From positions 3,686,869 to 3,750,868 of the forward strand of contig NZ_KI911563.1 of the NCBI RefSeq assembly GCF_000515335.1: a stretch of 64,000 bases of DNA. The letters are read 5' to 3'. Below the pieces are notes generated by a model. The model saw only the letters and a list, made by a program, of their open reading frames with translations. It was not told the origin of the DNA and did no database searches. Position numbers and translations under genes: made by a program. The first letter of the stretch is position 1. Each line of letters begins with the position of its first letter. This stretch comes from Cohnella panacarvi Gsoil 349. Its GTDB lineage: Bacteria > Bacillota > Bacilli > Paenibacillales > Paenibacillaceae. Positions 34,256 through 44,196 of the stretch are shown one piece after another.

Positions 34256-35107
34256 TTATATGGCCTCTGCGGCGACATAAGGCAGCACGATGCGCTTAAT
34301 GCGTTCCAGCCCTTCCCACATGTCGCCGGGGCCGTCGTAAATAAGCACATAAGCACCTGCGAATGCGGCAGTCTTGGCGGCTTCCAAGCAACGGACGAAT
34401 TCGGGGACGTCCGGCAAGCCTGACTCATTATACGCCGCTTTAGCGTGCACGGAGACGCTTCGCGGCGCGATGGCGGCGATCTCGTCGTATTTGGCGGGGC
34501 CGGCGAAGTTGCCGAAGTCGGTCACCATGCCGACCGAATCGCCCGCTTGTTCGAGCAGGCGCAAGCAGCTGTCGGCGGTCGAAGTCAGCGACTTGAAGTT
34601 CTCGGTAATGACCCGCACGTCCAGTGCGGAAGCGTAAGCGGACAACTCGGCGAGCGTCCGAGCCGATTGCGCGATCGCAGCGTCGTCCGTCGGCGGCGCT
34701 TCGCCCGCGACGACGCGGATTTGCTTGGCTCCCGCTTGAGCGGCGATGTCGATCCAGCGGCGAACGAACGCGGCATCGGCGTCCCGTCGCCGTTCATCTG
34801 CGGACGTTGGGTCGCCGTAGTCGAGCAACATCGTGTCGAAGCGTACGCCAGCCGCATCGAATGCCGCGCGAAGTTCCGCCAAGTAAGCGGCACCCGTCCG
34901 AGGCAAATGAAAATGGCACACTTCGATCGCTTGATAGCCTCGCCGCGCGGCTTCCGCGGGCAATTCCAGCAGGGAGTGTATTTGCGGCTGGTCTTCGATA
35001 TGCGTATCATGCTCGCCGGTCGCGGCATTCCAAGCCGTCCAGCGCAGCGGGCCGAGCAGCCGGTGCAGGCTCCAAGTGCTGACGGATAAGTAAGAGGACT
35101 TGCGCAT
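34256..35107 (-). CDS. Sugar phosphate isomerase/epimerase (xylose-isomerase-like TIM barrel), 283 aa
   Basis: AP endonuclease 2/IolE-type barrel: it starts LSVSTWSLHRLLGPLRW, and metal-ligand residues are probably Glu in AIEVCHFHL, Glu in VITENFKS, Asp in MVTDFGNF and His in VSVHAKA. Enzymes of this fold isomerise or dehydrate sugars and inositols; the substrate is not clear. It has no partner gene at either side apart from the IS. It is preceded by AAAGGAAGG. The 278 bp upstream hold no feature I recognise. Confidence 0.85.
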   Translation of the reverse strand: MRKSSYLSVSTWSLHRLLGPLRWTAWNAATGEHDTHIEDQPQIHSLLELPAEAARRGYQAIEVCHFHLPRTGAAYLAELRAAFDAAGVRFDTMLLDYGDPTSADERRRDADAAFVRRWIDIAAQAGAKQIRVVAGEAPPTDDAAIAQSARTLAELSAYASALDVRVITENFKSLTSTADSCLRLLEQAGDSVGMVTDFGNFAGPAKYDEIAAIAPRSVSVHAKAAYNESGLPDVPEFVRCLEAAKTAAFAGAYVLIYDGPGDMWEGLERIKRIVLPYVAAEAI

Positions 35108-35385
35108 CTATAATCGCCTTCCTTTATGGATCGTCTCAACCAGAGATTACCATAGGCTTCAGGCGGAATGGATGCTCGCAATTGGCATAATGATGCGTTA
35201 TGTTGCTATTTTCGACGGGATGGCCTATGAGAAACTTCTAATACGATTCTAAGAAAGCGCATCAATGCTTTGGGAGGCGGAGCGCGAGGTTCACCTTGGT
35301 AACAATTGGGGGGAGTTGCCTGTGGTATATTCATCTCAGACGAATAAGACAATAATGACGATATCGATCGGGAGGCAGCCCATCC

Positions 35386-35859
35386 ATGAAGAAATTCGCA
35401 GCAAGAGCACTATTAACGGGACTCATCGCCGTTGCAGGCTTCGCTTCGGTCGCGTTCGGCACGGCAGAGAAGGCGAGCGCGGCAACTCAAGTTTCCTTAT
35501 CTCTTGTATCCATCGGCAAAAACTATATAGGCACGCCTTACTTATACGGTTCCGCGCCAGGGACGACTTCGACGTTCGATTGTTCCTCGTACACGCAGCA
35601 CATTTTCGGCGCGATGGGCGTCTGGTTGCCGCGTACGTCTTCCGCCCAAGCTTATATGGGAGAGAAGGTCGATCGAGCTTATCTGAGCGTAGGCGACCTG
35701 ATCTTCTTCCGCACCGGCGGAGCAGGCATTAGCCACGTAGGCATCTACGCCGGCAACGGCAACATGCTTCACGCGAGCAGCAGCAAGGGCGTAACGCTGT
35801 CCAACATCAACACGAGCTACTGGAATAAAGCTTACGTCACGGCTCGCAGAGTATTGTAG
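35386..35859 (+). CDS. Secreted NlpC/P60 endopeptidase, 157 aa
   Basis: A signal peptide of about 32 residues (MKKFAARALLTGLIAVAG ... EKASAA) is followed by a single NlpC/P60 domain. The catalytic Cys is in FDCSSYTQHIF, His in ISHVGIYAG and the third residue His in MLHASSS. It hydrolyses gamma-D-glutamyl-diamino acid bonds in peptidoglycan stem peptides outside the cell. No binding domain (SH3b, LysM) is attached. GGGAGG lies about 12 nt before the ATG. No riboswitch was recognised upstream. Confidence 0.93.
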   Translation: MKKFAARALLTGLIAVAGFASVAFGTAEKASAATQVSLSLVSIGKNYIGTPYLYGSAPGTTSTFDCSSYTQHIFGAMGVWLPRTSSAQAYMGEKVDRAYLSVGDLIFFRTGGAGISHVGIYAGNGNMLHASSSKGVTLSNINTSYWNKAYVTARRVL

Positions 35860-35943
35860 CTCTCTTGGGATGATGTTGTATTTGACGGAGGCAACGAGGC
35901 AAAGGTTACGGCTTTCCGCATGGTAAATAATGACTTGACGACG

Positions 35944-35986
35944 AAGACCGTCCGACCCGGCGCTCAGCCAGGATCGAGACGGTCTT
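35944..35986. terminator. Possible bidirectional terminator
   Basis: AAGACCGTC pairs perfectly with GACGGTCTT over a long 25-nt loop. It overlaps the end of the converging AraC gene. Confidence 0.4.
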
Positions 35987-36884
35987 TGAATTGTCTGGGC
36001 GTGCAATGGTTGATGCGGCGGAACATGTCGTAGAAGTGTCCGAGATTCGTCATGCCGACGGATTCGGCGATTTCCGCAATGCTCGCGCTGCCGGTCAACA
36101 GTTGCTGCTCCGCTTTTTTGATTCTTTTGTACGTCACGTAATCGGTGAACGGCATGCCGACGGCCGCTTTGAATTGTTTAATGAAATACGTGTAGCTCAT
36201 GTTCATCTTCCGGCTCAGCGTCTCGACCGTCAGCTTCTCCCCAAGATGCTTGTCGACGTAGTCGAGGGCGGGCTGCATCCGGTCGAGTAGACCGCTATCG
36301 CTGTAATGCAGCTTGCATTCGGTGTCGTTGCGCAGGAGCAGCAGCAAGATGTTCTTGATCTGAGAAGAGACGGCCAGCTCGTACCCGATCCGCTTGTCGT
36401 TCATCTCTTGATGAATGTTTCGGATTAAAGCGGCGGTTTTCTCGCGTACTTCCGAATCGTTCTGGTAAATATAATTCAAGGCGCTGAGCGGGCGGATCAC
36501 CTCGGCGAAGTGGCGCATGCTGCCGAGCGTGCTTTGATCCCAATATTGATGCAGGTCGATCTGGAAAACGAGGTAGCGGAGTTCCGCGTCCGTCTGCAAA
36601 GAATGGTGGGGCTCGTTCGACCCGAACAGCCCAATATCCCCTTCCTTCAGGACGAGTTGTTCGTCCGGGCAGAATACGGTAAGCTCTCCCCGCAGCACGA
36701 GCAGGAACTCGACTTCTTTATGATAATGCCATTTGACGTAACGTTTCAGCCGCCATTCCAGCTCCGATTGCCGTTTCGTTTCTTCGGTCACCCGGTGGCG
36801 GATTTCCCCGTCGATCTGCCATATTCGTATCGCCAGGAACGGGTTCTGATAGATGACGTGCTCGTTGCGCAATTCCGGATACAT
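35964..36884 (-). CDS. AraC-family regulator with cupin domain, 306 aa
   Basis: Cupin N-terminus (KRYVKWHYHKEVEFLLVLRGELTV, EGDIGLFGSNEPHHS) and C-terminal helix-turn-helix pair (LSRKMNMSYTYFIKQFKAAVG, IAESVGMTNLGHFYDMFRRI, TPRQFKDR). It is divergent from the ThuA gene and shares with it a 196-bp control region having two repeats of AGCGTAWTAAAA 54 bp apart, so control of thuA is likely. AGGAG precedes the ATG. Confidence 0.9.
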   Translation of the reverse strand: MYPELRNEHVIYQNPFLAIRIWQIDGEIRHRVTEETKRQSELEWRLKRYVKWHYHKEVEFLLVLRGELTVFCPDEQLVLKEGDIGLFGSNEPHHSLQTDAELRYLVFQIDLHQYWDQSTLGSMRHFAEVIRPLSALNYIYQNDSEVREKTAALIRNIHQEMNDKRIGYELAVSSQIKNILLLLLRNDTECKLHYSDSGLLDRMQPALDYVDKHLGEKLTVETLSRKMNMSYTYFIKQFKAAVGMPFTDYVTYKRIKKAEQQLLTGSASIAEIAESVGMTNLGHFYDMFRRINHCTPRQFKDRLDPG

Positions 36885-36927
36885 ACGCTCGGCTCCTCGG
36901 CTGAGTGTGCTTGCTATATAACAGAAT

Positions 36928-36993
36928 AGCGTATTAAAATATCGAAATCAATCGTCATAAAACCGAACAAAATAGCAGAAAAGCGTAATAAAA
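36928..36993. promoter_or_regulatory. Candidate AraC-type operator before the ThuA gene
   Basis: AGCGTATTAAAA (36928-36939) and AGCGTAATAAAA (36982-36993) are direct repeats 54 bp apart, about five helical turns, between divergent AraC and ThuA genes. Confidence 0.45.
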
Positions 36994-37080
36994 GTGCGCG
37001 TACGGCTATTGTTGGAGGAGAATGCTTTTGACTATACTAATGAAAGTAAACGATCTGGATAACGAGGGAGTTGTCGCGCA

Positions 37081-37824
37081 ATGAGCAACCATAAAATCAA
37101 AGTCACGATATGGAACGAGTTTCGTCACGAGAAGCAGAACGAGAAAGTCGCAAGCATTTACCCCGCCGGCATGCATGCCGCGATCGCCGAAGGGCTCGGA
37201 ACCGATCGATTCGAGATCAAGTTCGCGTTGCTTGACGATCCGGAGCATGGATTGACGGAAGAAGTGCTGAACGAGACCGACGTGTTGACATGGTGGGGCC
37301 ATCTCGCGCATGGCGACGTAAGCGACGAAATCGTTGAACGGGTATATGAGCGGGTACTTAAGGGAATGGGGCTTATCGTGCTTCACTCCGGACATTTTTC
37401 GAAAATATTCAAAAAGCTCATGGGCACGTCCTGCGACCTGAAGTGGCGCGAAGCCGACGAGAAGGAACGGATCTGGGTCGTCAAGCCGGGTCATCCGATC
37501 GCCGAAGGAATCGGAGAGTATATCGAGCTGCCGGAAGAGGAAATGTACGGCGAGCATTTCGATATCCCGGAACCGGACGAGCTCGTCATGGTCAGTTGGT
37601 TCGAGGGCGGGGAAGTGTTCCGGAGCGGCTGCTGCTATACGCGCGGACTCGGACGTATATTCTACTTCCGGCCGGGCCACGAGACGTTCCCGACGTACTA
37701 CAACGACAAAGTGCGCCGCGTCATCTCGAATGCCGTTCTCTGGGCTGCGCCTAAGGGAGAATCGACTTACCCTCGTTACGGACATGCGGTACCGTCTATC
37801 GAACCGATTAAAGGAAAGAAATAG
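37081..37824 (+). CDS. ThuA-domain protein (trehalose-utilisation-like), 247 aa
   Basis: The class I amidotransferase-like ThuA fold is indicated by [40 protein letters not shown] and [15 protein letters not shown]. In Sinorhizobium ThuA takes part in trehalose/disaccharide catabolism as 3-keto sugar enzyme; in Firmicutes the role is inferred. It stands alone with its divergent AraC regulator and ends with a terminator. Confidence 0.88.
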   Translation: MSNHKIKVTIWNEFRHEKQNEKVASIYPAGMHAAIAEGLGTDRFEIKFALLDDPEHGLTEEVLNETDVLTWWGHLAHGDVSDEIVERVYERVLKGMGLIVLHSGHFSKIFKKLMGTSCDLKWREADEKERIWVVKPGHPIAEGIGEYIELPEEEMYGEHFDIPEPDELVMVSWFEGGEVFRSGCCYTRGLGRIFYFRPGHETFPTYYNDKVRRVISNAVLWAAPKGESTYPRYGHAVPSIEPIKGKK

Positions 37825-37840
37825 GGATTATATTACAAAT

Positions 37841-37878
37841 AAGCGTGCGAGCTGGAAACAGCTTTGCGCGCTTTTTTT
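37841..37878 (+). terminator. Terminator after the ThuA gene
   Basis: AAGCGTGCGAGCTG pairs imperfectly with CAGCTTTGCGCGCTT (GAAA loop) and is followed by TTTTT. Confidence 0.75.
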
Positions 37879-38050
37879 AAATTGTATCTAAATATTCGGC
37901 GCTAATTGTCAATTTTCACATTTTTGTATCGAAATATAGTACGACTTTCCTGTAAAATGATAGGGTAGTGGGCATATTTTCATCCGATGGGCGGATTCCC
38001 CAGCATACGACTTGAGGCATAGCGCTTCTTTACAAATTAGGAGGTTATAT

Positions 38051-41000
38051 ATGAAACGCAAAATTCTGGTGGTGTGGCTCGCGATCTTGGTGGTTGCCGT
38101 GCCGCTGCTCGGTTCGTTCTCGACGGAGGCGGCCGCGGCGTCGACAAGGGTCGCCGTCATCAAGGAGCTCAAAGGCTCCGTGAAAGTGAAGAAGGCCGGC
38201 GGCTCCAAAGAGTTCACGGCATTCGCCAAGATGAGCTTGAACGAAGGGGACGTCATGGCCGTGGGCTCGGGCGGATCGGCCGTGCTCCAGTTCGCCAACG
38301 GTACGAGCGAGGACGACAAGATGACCGTCGCCTCGAACACGAAGTTGACGTTCTCCAAGCTGTCGAACAAGAAAGGGACGACGACCAAAGTCAGCATGTG
38401 GAGCGGATCCGCATGGGTCGACGTCAAATCGATCACGAACAAGGAAGACCAGTTCACGCTGGAGACGCCGACCGCCGTCATGGGCGTCCGCGGCACGCAC
38501 CTGCTCGTGACGGTTAACCCGAATACGGGGGCAACGAATCTGATGGTCGCCGCGGGCGTCGTGCAGACGACGCCGACTGCCGGAAGCGGCCAGGCACAGA
38601 GCGTGTATCCGACGCAGAACGCTCTCATTACGAATGACGGAACCGACGACTCGGATATTACGATCGCTCCCGCCGATCTCGAGGCGTTAATGAAGCAAGG
38701 GAATGCCGAGATCGTTAAGGCGATCATCCAAGGCGCCGCGGACATAACCGCTGAGAACGAGCAGTATGTTCAGCGCTACGAGAACGGCGAAATGCCTGAG
38801 GAAATCGGCGGCTCGAGCGCGGACCTCGAGCGCTTCAAGAACAATACGCAGAATCTGTTGGGCGCTCTCGCCACGCAAGCGGTGCAGACGGGGCTCATCA
38901 CCCAAGAGCGCATGAATCAACTCATCGAAGAAGCCGGCAATCAATCCGGGTACAAAGTGGATTTGACCAAGCGCAGCCTGCAGCTGACCGAGGCCGAGAA
39001 GGCCAAGCAGGAAGCCCAACGCAAGAAGGAAGAGGAAGTCGCCAAGCGCACGGCTGAACGTAAAGTCCAGGAAGAAGCGGAGCGCAAGAAGCTGGAGGAG
39101 ACGCTGCGCAAGGTTGAAGAAGCGCGCAAAGCCCAGCAGAAAGCGAACGAGGAAGCCGCGGAGAACGCGAAGAAGAAAGCGAAAGAAGCCTACGAGAAAC
39201 AGTTGAGCGATGCGGAGAAAGCGCGGTTTAAGTCGGACGAGACTCAGCGCCAGAACGAGATTAAGTCCGGGCAGAGCGGCGTTTCGCCGTCTCCGTCGCC
39301 AACGCCGAGCCCGTCTTCAGGATCGCCCGGCGGCGGGACATCGTTGTCGAGCAATGCGAACTTGAGCGGGTTAACCGTCAGCGAGACAGGATCGTCCCAG
39401 AACCTGATCGTATTCGAACAATCGAAGAATACGTACACGGTCGGCGTTGCCAATACGACCGGATCCGTCGTCGTTAAACCTGCCGTTGAGCAGCCGAACG
39501 CGAAGGTTAAAGTCAACGGTCAAGCTGTCGGAGCGGGTACCGGAGCTTCGGTAACGTTAGCTTCATCGGGCACGTCCGAAGGGACGACCACGACGATTCC
39601 GATCATCGTTACGGCTCAGAACGGAACGACCAAAAGCTACACCGTTGTCGTAGACAGACAGGCGAGCCTGCTCACGGGCACGGTCGCCGGAATCAAGGGA
39701 TTCCGGCCTGATCAAGGCGTATATACGTTCTCGGTCGCGAACGACACGACGTTGCTTCCGCTGAACTTCGGTCAACCTTCCGGAGTTAACGTATTCGTCT
39801 CTAACAACGGGGAATCTGTATATGCGGTTGAGAACGGTACGTTTATGGTTCCGCTAAGACCAGGTTCTAACACGATTACCGTTACGGTTACCCATGCAGT
39901 CTTGGCCGCCTCCATCTCAGACATGAGTATGCTTGGAGTGATCTCTTCCGGCTTGCCGCAGACGTATACGCTTAACGTAACAAGGGAAGCGTCGGCCAGT
40001 ACAACGGCCATCCTTTCTTTCGACGTTGGAGAGTCTCAATCCAGGCCCGCGATCATCAACGCCGCTGACCGTATCGTAGACATTGAAGTTCACGAAGAAT
40101 CCAGTCTGCACGATTTAATCGCGACCTTCGAATTGTCTCCCGGCGCCAAAGCCTATACCCGGATTGGTGAAAACGATTGGGACGAACGAGCCAGCGGGGA
40201 GCTCCAGTCCTTCTATGGACCTGTCGTATATCGGATTTCAGCAGAGGACGGAATGTTCACGGATTGGCTTGTATACGTGCACTATCCGTATGAGTTCCAC
40301 GGCATCGGTATTGGATACGGAGGTGAGGGATACCTATCCGCATTGCCGATCGGGAACAATGAGTACGTAGCTCATGTCAACACGGATTTGGATGCATACG
40401 AATTTACGATTCATCCGTACGGAATCTATTTAATGAACGACGTCTATCAGCTCGTAGACGGTGAACGGGTGCGGCTGGAGAACGGTCTCGCGCAATTGCC
40501 CGTAGAAGACGAGACGGGAAAATTAGTCGAAGGTTGGTATGATTTCATTGTTTCCGTGGGCGGCGGAGACGGGGAGAGAACCGAGTACGAACTGCATTTC
40601 CGGGTCGGCGACGGCGTGCCGGAACCTTTCGAAGGGTTCAGCGTCATAACGGCTAACGCTGAGGTTTCGGGTGAAGCCTACTTCGATCCGACTTCCTTGT
40701 TCGTTGAAATAGGCGAGTACGGAGAAGACATTCAATTCAAGCCGCATTCGCTTCCTGAAGGCGTACAGCTTGACGCGATGTTACTATCTTCTTATGGAGA
40801 CACTCTCGAAGTTCTTCAGCCCCATAACGGGTACTACAGTGTTAATGCTGAAAGGTTCGGTTACCAGGTTATTGCGGCGCTTTCGTCGGAAGGAATGAAA
40901 TGGGCGTATACGATCCTATTTATGCCGGATTCGGACCCCGATCTGTATAACGTTGCCTTGTTCTCCATGTCGGACGACGAATACGTCAATTTTGGAAATA

Positions 41001-43243
41001 TCGATATCGACGAATCCGGAAACGGCAGTTTTAATGTGCCGGAGGAATTGTTGCACCAGGATATCTATGTATTGCCTCAATTCAATTCCAACGCTCCGTT
41101 TACCAGAGTGGAGATAAACGGAAAGACGTTCGAACCGTTCGTCGAGCCCAAATATCGGTTGGCCGAGTTCTCTGGAGAGATGACGATCCCGATCTCCATA
41201 ACCTCGCCGTCAGGTAAGTTTACGCATGCCTATACGATTGATCTGGGCGTTGCGGAGGCGGAGCTTCCTGCTCCTCCTCAATTGGCTTCGGCAAAAATAT
41301 ATAATATGGATACTTGGGCGTACTTGCCGATAACGATCAACGATCTAATGAACGTTGCCTACGATCCAAGCATGCTCAACCTTACGACGCCGCCGAGTTT
41401 GGATCTCGGACTCGAATTGGCGCCGGAGATTGGACAATCCGTAGAAGTCTATCAAGACGATGAACAGATTTTCCCGACAGACGGAAAATATCTTTTCCCT
41501 TATTACGGTAGCAATGTGAGTTTCAATATAGTTGTTACCTCCGCGGATGGCGAGAGTAGTAAGGAATATCCCTTTGTTGTCAGCCCATACCCTATAAACA
41601 ACGCAGGGATAAACAATCTTATGGTCGGTAACTACTACTATGTACTATACAGTGCAGTGGCAAGCGCGGATTACTATTATGTCATTCCGAAGGTAGAGGG
41701 AGAACCGGAGCAGTTTGCCTTAAACGACGTTTCGTTCGGAATTGCTCCGAACGCATCCGTTACCGTCAAGCTGAATGGCTCGACGGAGGGAGTGGAATAC
41801 GATGATCAAGCCCATAACTATGATTTCGTTCTAAACAACGTGGACAGCAATCTCATCACGATCGAGGTAACGGCAGAAGCCGGGAACATAGAAACCTACA
41901 ATCTTTACGTCGTTAAGAATCATTCTCCGCATAATTTGGTGTTGAATAATATTATTCTTAGATCTCAGAACAGCTTGTACACCTCCAGCGGATACTATTC
42001 TAACGTGACCAATTCTTATTGGTTGAGTCCTTATAGCAATCTGGACAAAGAAGTTGAATCCGTCTCTCTTGAACTTCAATACGGTACCGGATCCGACGGA
42101 GTTCATTCCAGGGTTTATGCGAGCGACGGAACGGAATTGACCGCTAACGTGCACGGTTATTATGAGCATCATAATCTGCATTTCGGACATAACAGCTTCT
42201 ATATTGACGTTTTTGAGCCTCAGGACCAGTATTATCAACAACATTTGTACAACTTTTGGAGAGACGGTCAAATCGAGGTGTGGGATGGCGACGGGGCGAC
42301 TTTGCTTTCTTCGAAATCGTACACCGCATCGAGCAATATTGAACTAACGGTACCGTTCGATACGACAGGATTGAAGTTTAGAACGGATCTGAATTCGCCA
42401 GGAACGATCATTAAAGCTAAATATATAGTCGGCGTGAACGAGTATGGCGAGAACGAATACGAAGAAATCAGCGTTTTCGATGACGAATCGTATAGCGACG
42501 AGTTCACTTTCACACATTCCGCGGATACGATCGTATTAGAAATTTATCCACCTTATACGCAATATTATACGTATACGATTCATCTTGCGAGAGAAGTGAT
42601 TGAATCCGAGCCGATTGCATTGTTGGGCGATGCATCGTTGTCCTGGGGTTTGAGCTATAACGAAGCTGAGCTTATCCCTACTGGCTTTACACGGGACAAT
42701 AACCAAACGTCGTTCAACTTTCCGTTAATCGATGTTAACGAAGCGGTGACGCTTCGCTTGACCAAACACGATGAAAGCTCGGGGATTGATTTCGTAGAGC
42801 TCAACGGGAATACCGTAACGGGGAGCGTGTATGGAGCCGGAATTGAAGATTATCCGTTAAATCTAAAAGTAGGTTCTAATCATATTGTCGTCCGGCTTTC
42901 AGTTGGCGATATAGATCAGACTTATGACTTCTATATGGACGCGCTGCCGTCTCATATCGAGGGAATAACGTCATCGGTCGGGCAAGAGCCGATCGAATGG
43001 CATTACGGATGGGCAGACGAGCTGAACGCGGAAATCGAGTATGGCCAAACCCAAATACTTCTAGGGATAACGGCTGAACAAGGCTATACTGTCGAGTTCA
43101 GCGGGAACCTCGACTATGACGCCGTGTCGGGGACGTGGAGCAATCTTAACGCAGGATTAAACACCTTGATCGTTCATGTATCTGACGGAAGCGGTTGGAG
43201 TAAAGAGTTCACGCTTAACTTGACCGTCGGAGGATCTGCTTAA
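38051..43243 (+). CDS. Giant secreted FecR-domain / cadherin-like beta-sandwich surface protein, 1730 aa
   Basis: A signal peptide (MKRKILVVWLAILVVAVPLL, end near AAAA) is followed by a FecR domain (about 34-170, with LETPTAVMGVRGTHLLVTV). A predicted coiled coil rich in Lys, Glu and Ala (about 313-403) leads to a Ser/Pro linker (about 413-435). After this come several cadherin-like beta-sandwich repeats, the first two of which are clear (AQNGTTKSYTVVVDRQ and LPQTYTLNVTRE). From about residue 650 to the end there are Tyr/Glu/Asp-rich, more diverged modules. No LPXTG, S-layer-homology or membrane anchor is visible at the C-terminus. It is probably attached or released at the cell surface. AGGAGG precedes the ATG. 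G+C seems lower in the second half than the first. Confidence 0.85.
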   Translation: MKRKILVVWLAILVVAVPLLGSFSTEAAAASTRVAVIKELKGSVKVKKAGGSKEFTAFAKMSLNEGDVMAVGSGGSAVLQFANGTSEDDKMTVASNTKLTFSKLSNKKGTTTKVSMWSGSAWVDVKSITNKEDQFTLETPTAVMGVRGTHLLVTVNPNTGATNLMVAAGVVQTTPTAGSGQAQSVYPTQNALITNDGTDDSDITIAPADLEALMKQGNAEIVKAIIQGAADITAENEQYVQRYENGEMPEEIGGSSADLERFKNNTQNLLGALATQAVQTGLITQERMNQLIEEAGNQSGYKVDLTKRSLQLTEAEKAKQEAQRKKEEEVAKRTAERKVQEEAERKKLEETLRKVEEARKAQQKANEEAAENAKKKAKEAYEKQLSDAEKARFKSDETQRQNEIKSGQSGVSPSPSPTPSPSSGSPGGGTSLSSNANLSGLTVSETGSSQNLIVFEQSKNTYTVGVANTTGSVVVKPAVEQPNAKVKVNGQAVGAGTGASVTLASSGTSEGTTTTIPIIVTAQNGTTKSYTVVVDRQASLLTGTVAGIKGFRPDQGVYTFSVANDTTLLPLNFGQPSGVNVFVSNNGESVYAVENGTFMVPLRPGSNTITVTVTHAVLAASISDMSMLGVISSGLPQTYTLNVTREASASTTAILSFDVGESQSRPAIINAADRIVDIEVHEESSLHDLIATFELSPGAKAYTRIGENDWDERASGELQSFYGPVVYRISAEDGMFTDWLVYVHYPYEFHGIGIGYGGEGYLSALPIGNNEYVAHVNTDLDAYEFTIHPYGIYLMNDVYQLVDGERVRLENGLAQLPVEDETGKLVEGWYDFIVSVGGGDGERTEYELHFRVGDGVPEPFEGFSVITANAEVSGEAYFDPTSLFVEIGEYGEDIQFKPHSLPEGVQLDAMLLSSYGDTLEVLQPHNGYYSVNAERFGYQVIAALSSEGMKWAYTILFMPDSDPDLYNVALFSMSDDEYVNFGNIDIDESGNGSFNVPEELLHQDIYVLPQFNSNAPFTRVEINGKTFEPFVEPKYRLAEFSGEMTIPISITSPSGKFTHAYTIDLGVAEAELPAPPQLASAKIYNMDTWAYLPITINDLMNVAYDPSMLNLTTPPSLDLGLELAPEIGQSVEVYQDDEQIFPTDGKYLFPYYGSNVSFNIVVTSADGESSKEYPFVVSPYPINNAGINNLMVGNYYYVLYSAVASADYYYVIPKVEGEPEQFALNDVSFGIAPNASVTVKLNGSTEGVEYDDQAHNYDFVLNNVDSNLITIEVTAEAGNIETYNLYVVKNHSPHNLVLNNIILRSQNSLYTSSGYYSNVTNSYWLSPYSNLDKEVESVSLELQYGTGSDGVHSRVYASDGTELTANVHGYYEHHNLHFGHNSFYIDVFEPQDQYYQQHLYNFWRDGQIEVWDGDGATLLSSKSYTASSNIELTVPFDTTGLKFRTDLNSPGTIIKAKYIVGVNEYGENEYEEISVFDDESYSDEFTFTHSADTIVLEIYPPYTQYYTYTIHLAREVIESEPIALLGDASLSWGLSYNEAELIPTGFTRDNNQTSFNFPLIDVNEAVTLRLTKHDESSGIDFVELNGNTVTGSVYGAGIEDYPLNLKVGSNHIVVRLSVGDIDQTYDFYMDALPSHIEGITSSVGQEPIEWHYGWADELNAEIEYGQTQILLGITAEQGYTVEFSGNLDYDAVSGTWSNLNAGLNTLIVHVSDGSGWSKEFTLNLTVGGSA

Positions 43244-43269
43244 GAGTAAAGAATAGGAATGAACAATAG

Positions 43270-43309
43270 AACAACGCCGCGTGTCTCGATGGAGATACGC
43301 GGCGTTGTT
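43270..43309. terminator. Strong bidirectional terminator
   Basis: AACAACGCCGCGT pairs perfectly with ACGCGGCGTTGTT over a 14-nt loop, between the surface protein gene and the converging VOC gene. Confidence 0.85.
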
Positions 43310-43314
43310 TGCAT

Positions 43315-44169
43315 TTATTGAAACCTGATCACATTCCCGAACGGATCCTCCACGACCCACGCGCCATCCTGCTCCGCGATCTCCACGCCAGCCTCGCGTA
43401 CGCGCGCAACCAGCTCCTCCAATTCCGCCGCCGTCGGCAGCACGACCTTGTAGTAATCGAGTCCGGTCGCGTTCGCCGGCGGGCGAGGGGCGCCGATGCC
43501 GGCCCATACGTTCAGCCCGATATGGTGATGGTAGCCGCCGGCGGAGATGAACAGGGCGCGCATGACGCGCGACATGTCGGCCGCCATTCCCCAGCCGAGG
43601 AGGTCGCAGTAGAACGCGCGCGCTTGCTCTAGATCCGCGACGTGCAGATGGATGTGTCCCATGATCGTCTCCGGGGGCAACCCTTGCCACGGCGAGTCCT
43701 CCGCTTCGCGCAGGATGCCCGGGATGTCGAGCGGATCGGTGGCCATCGCTACGTTGCCGTTCTCCCACTTCCATTCCGACCTAGGGCGATCGCGGTAAAT
43801 TTCGATGCCGTTGCCCTCGGGATCGGACAGATATAACGCTTCGCTCACGAGGTGATCGGCTTGCCCGATTCGCACTCCGTATTCCGCCAGCCGGCGGAGC
43901 GACAGCCCGAGCTGCTTGCGGCTCGGCACGAGAATCGCGAAGTGGTACAGCCCCGTCGTCGATCGTTCCGGCAGCGTAATCGCGTTCGGAATTTCCTCCA
44001 ACACGAGCAGCGCCTTCTTGCCGTCCGCCGTCAACTCCGCCTGATGAGTATCTCGATTCAACACTTGCAGACCGATGACGTCCGTATAGAACGTTACTAA
44101 ATTCGCGAGATTACGCACTTTCAGCTTCACTTCGCCAAGTACCGTATTCGCGGGCAGTATATAAGACAT
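43315..44169 (-). CDS. Catechol-2,3-dioxygenase-like VOC protein (CatE/YfiE type), 284 aa
   Basis: Two VOC modules: VKLKVRNLANLVTFYTDVIGLQVL with SDPEGNGIEIYRDRP, and GHIHLHVADLEQARAFYCDLLGW with EDPFGNVIRFQ. The iron ligands of extradiol dioxygenases (His, His, Glu) can be placed at GHIHLHV, HHHIGLNVW and the last VIRF region less clearly, so activity is unproved. The Bacillus counterpart CatE works against catechol and quinone stress. It has a consensus promoter and a perfect operator upstream. Confidence 0.88.
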   Translation of the reverse strand: MSYILPANTVLGEVKLKVRNLANLVTFYTDVIGLQVLNRDTHQAELTADGKKALLVLEEIPNAITLPERSTTGLYHFAILVPSRKQLGLSLRRLAEYGVRIGQADHLVSEALYLSDPEGNGIEIYRDRPRSEWKWENGNVAMATDPLDIPGILREAEDSPWQGLPPETIMGHIHLHVADLEQARAFYCDLLGWGMAADMSRVMRALFISAGGYHHHIGLNVWAGIGAPRPPANATGLDYYKVVLPTAAELEELVARVREAGVEIAEQDGAWVVEDPFGNVIRFQ

Positions 44170-44196
44170 GGATAAACCTCCATAATGGTTATTTAA

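Noticed and set aside
35200..35385. c-di-AMP (ydaO) or c-di-GMP riboswitch before the NlpC/P60 gene
   Set aside because: Such switches often precede wall hydrolases, but none of their conserved blocks could be found here.
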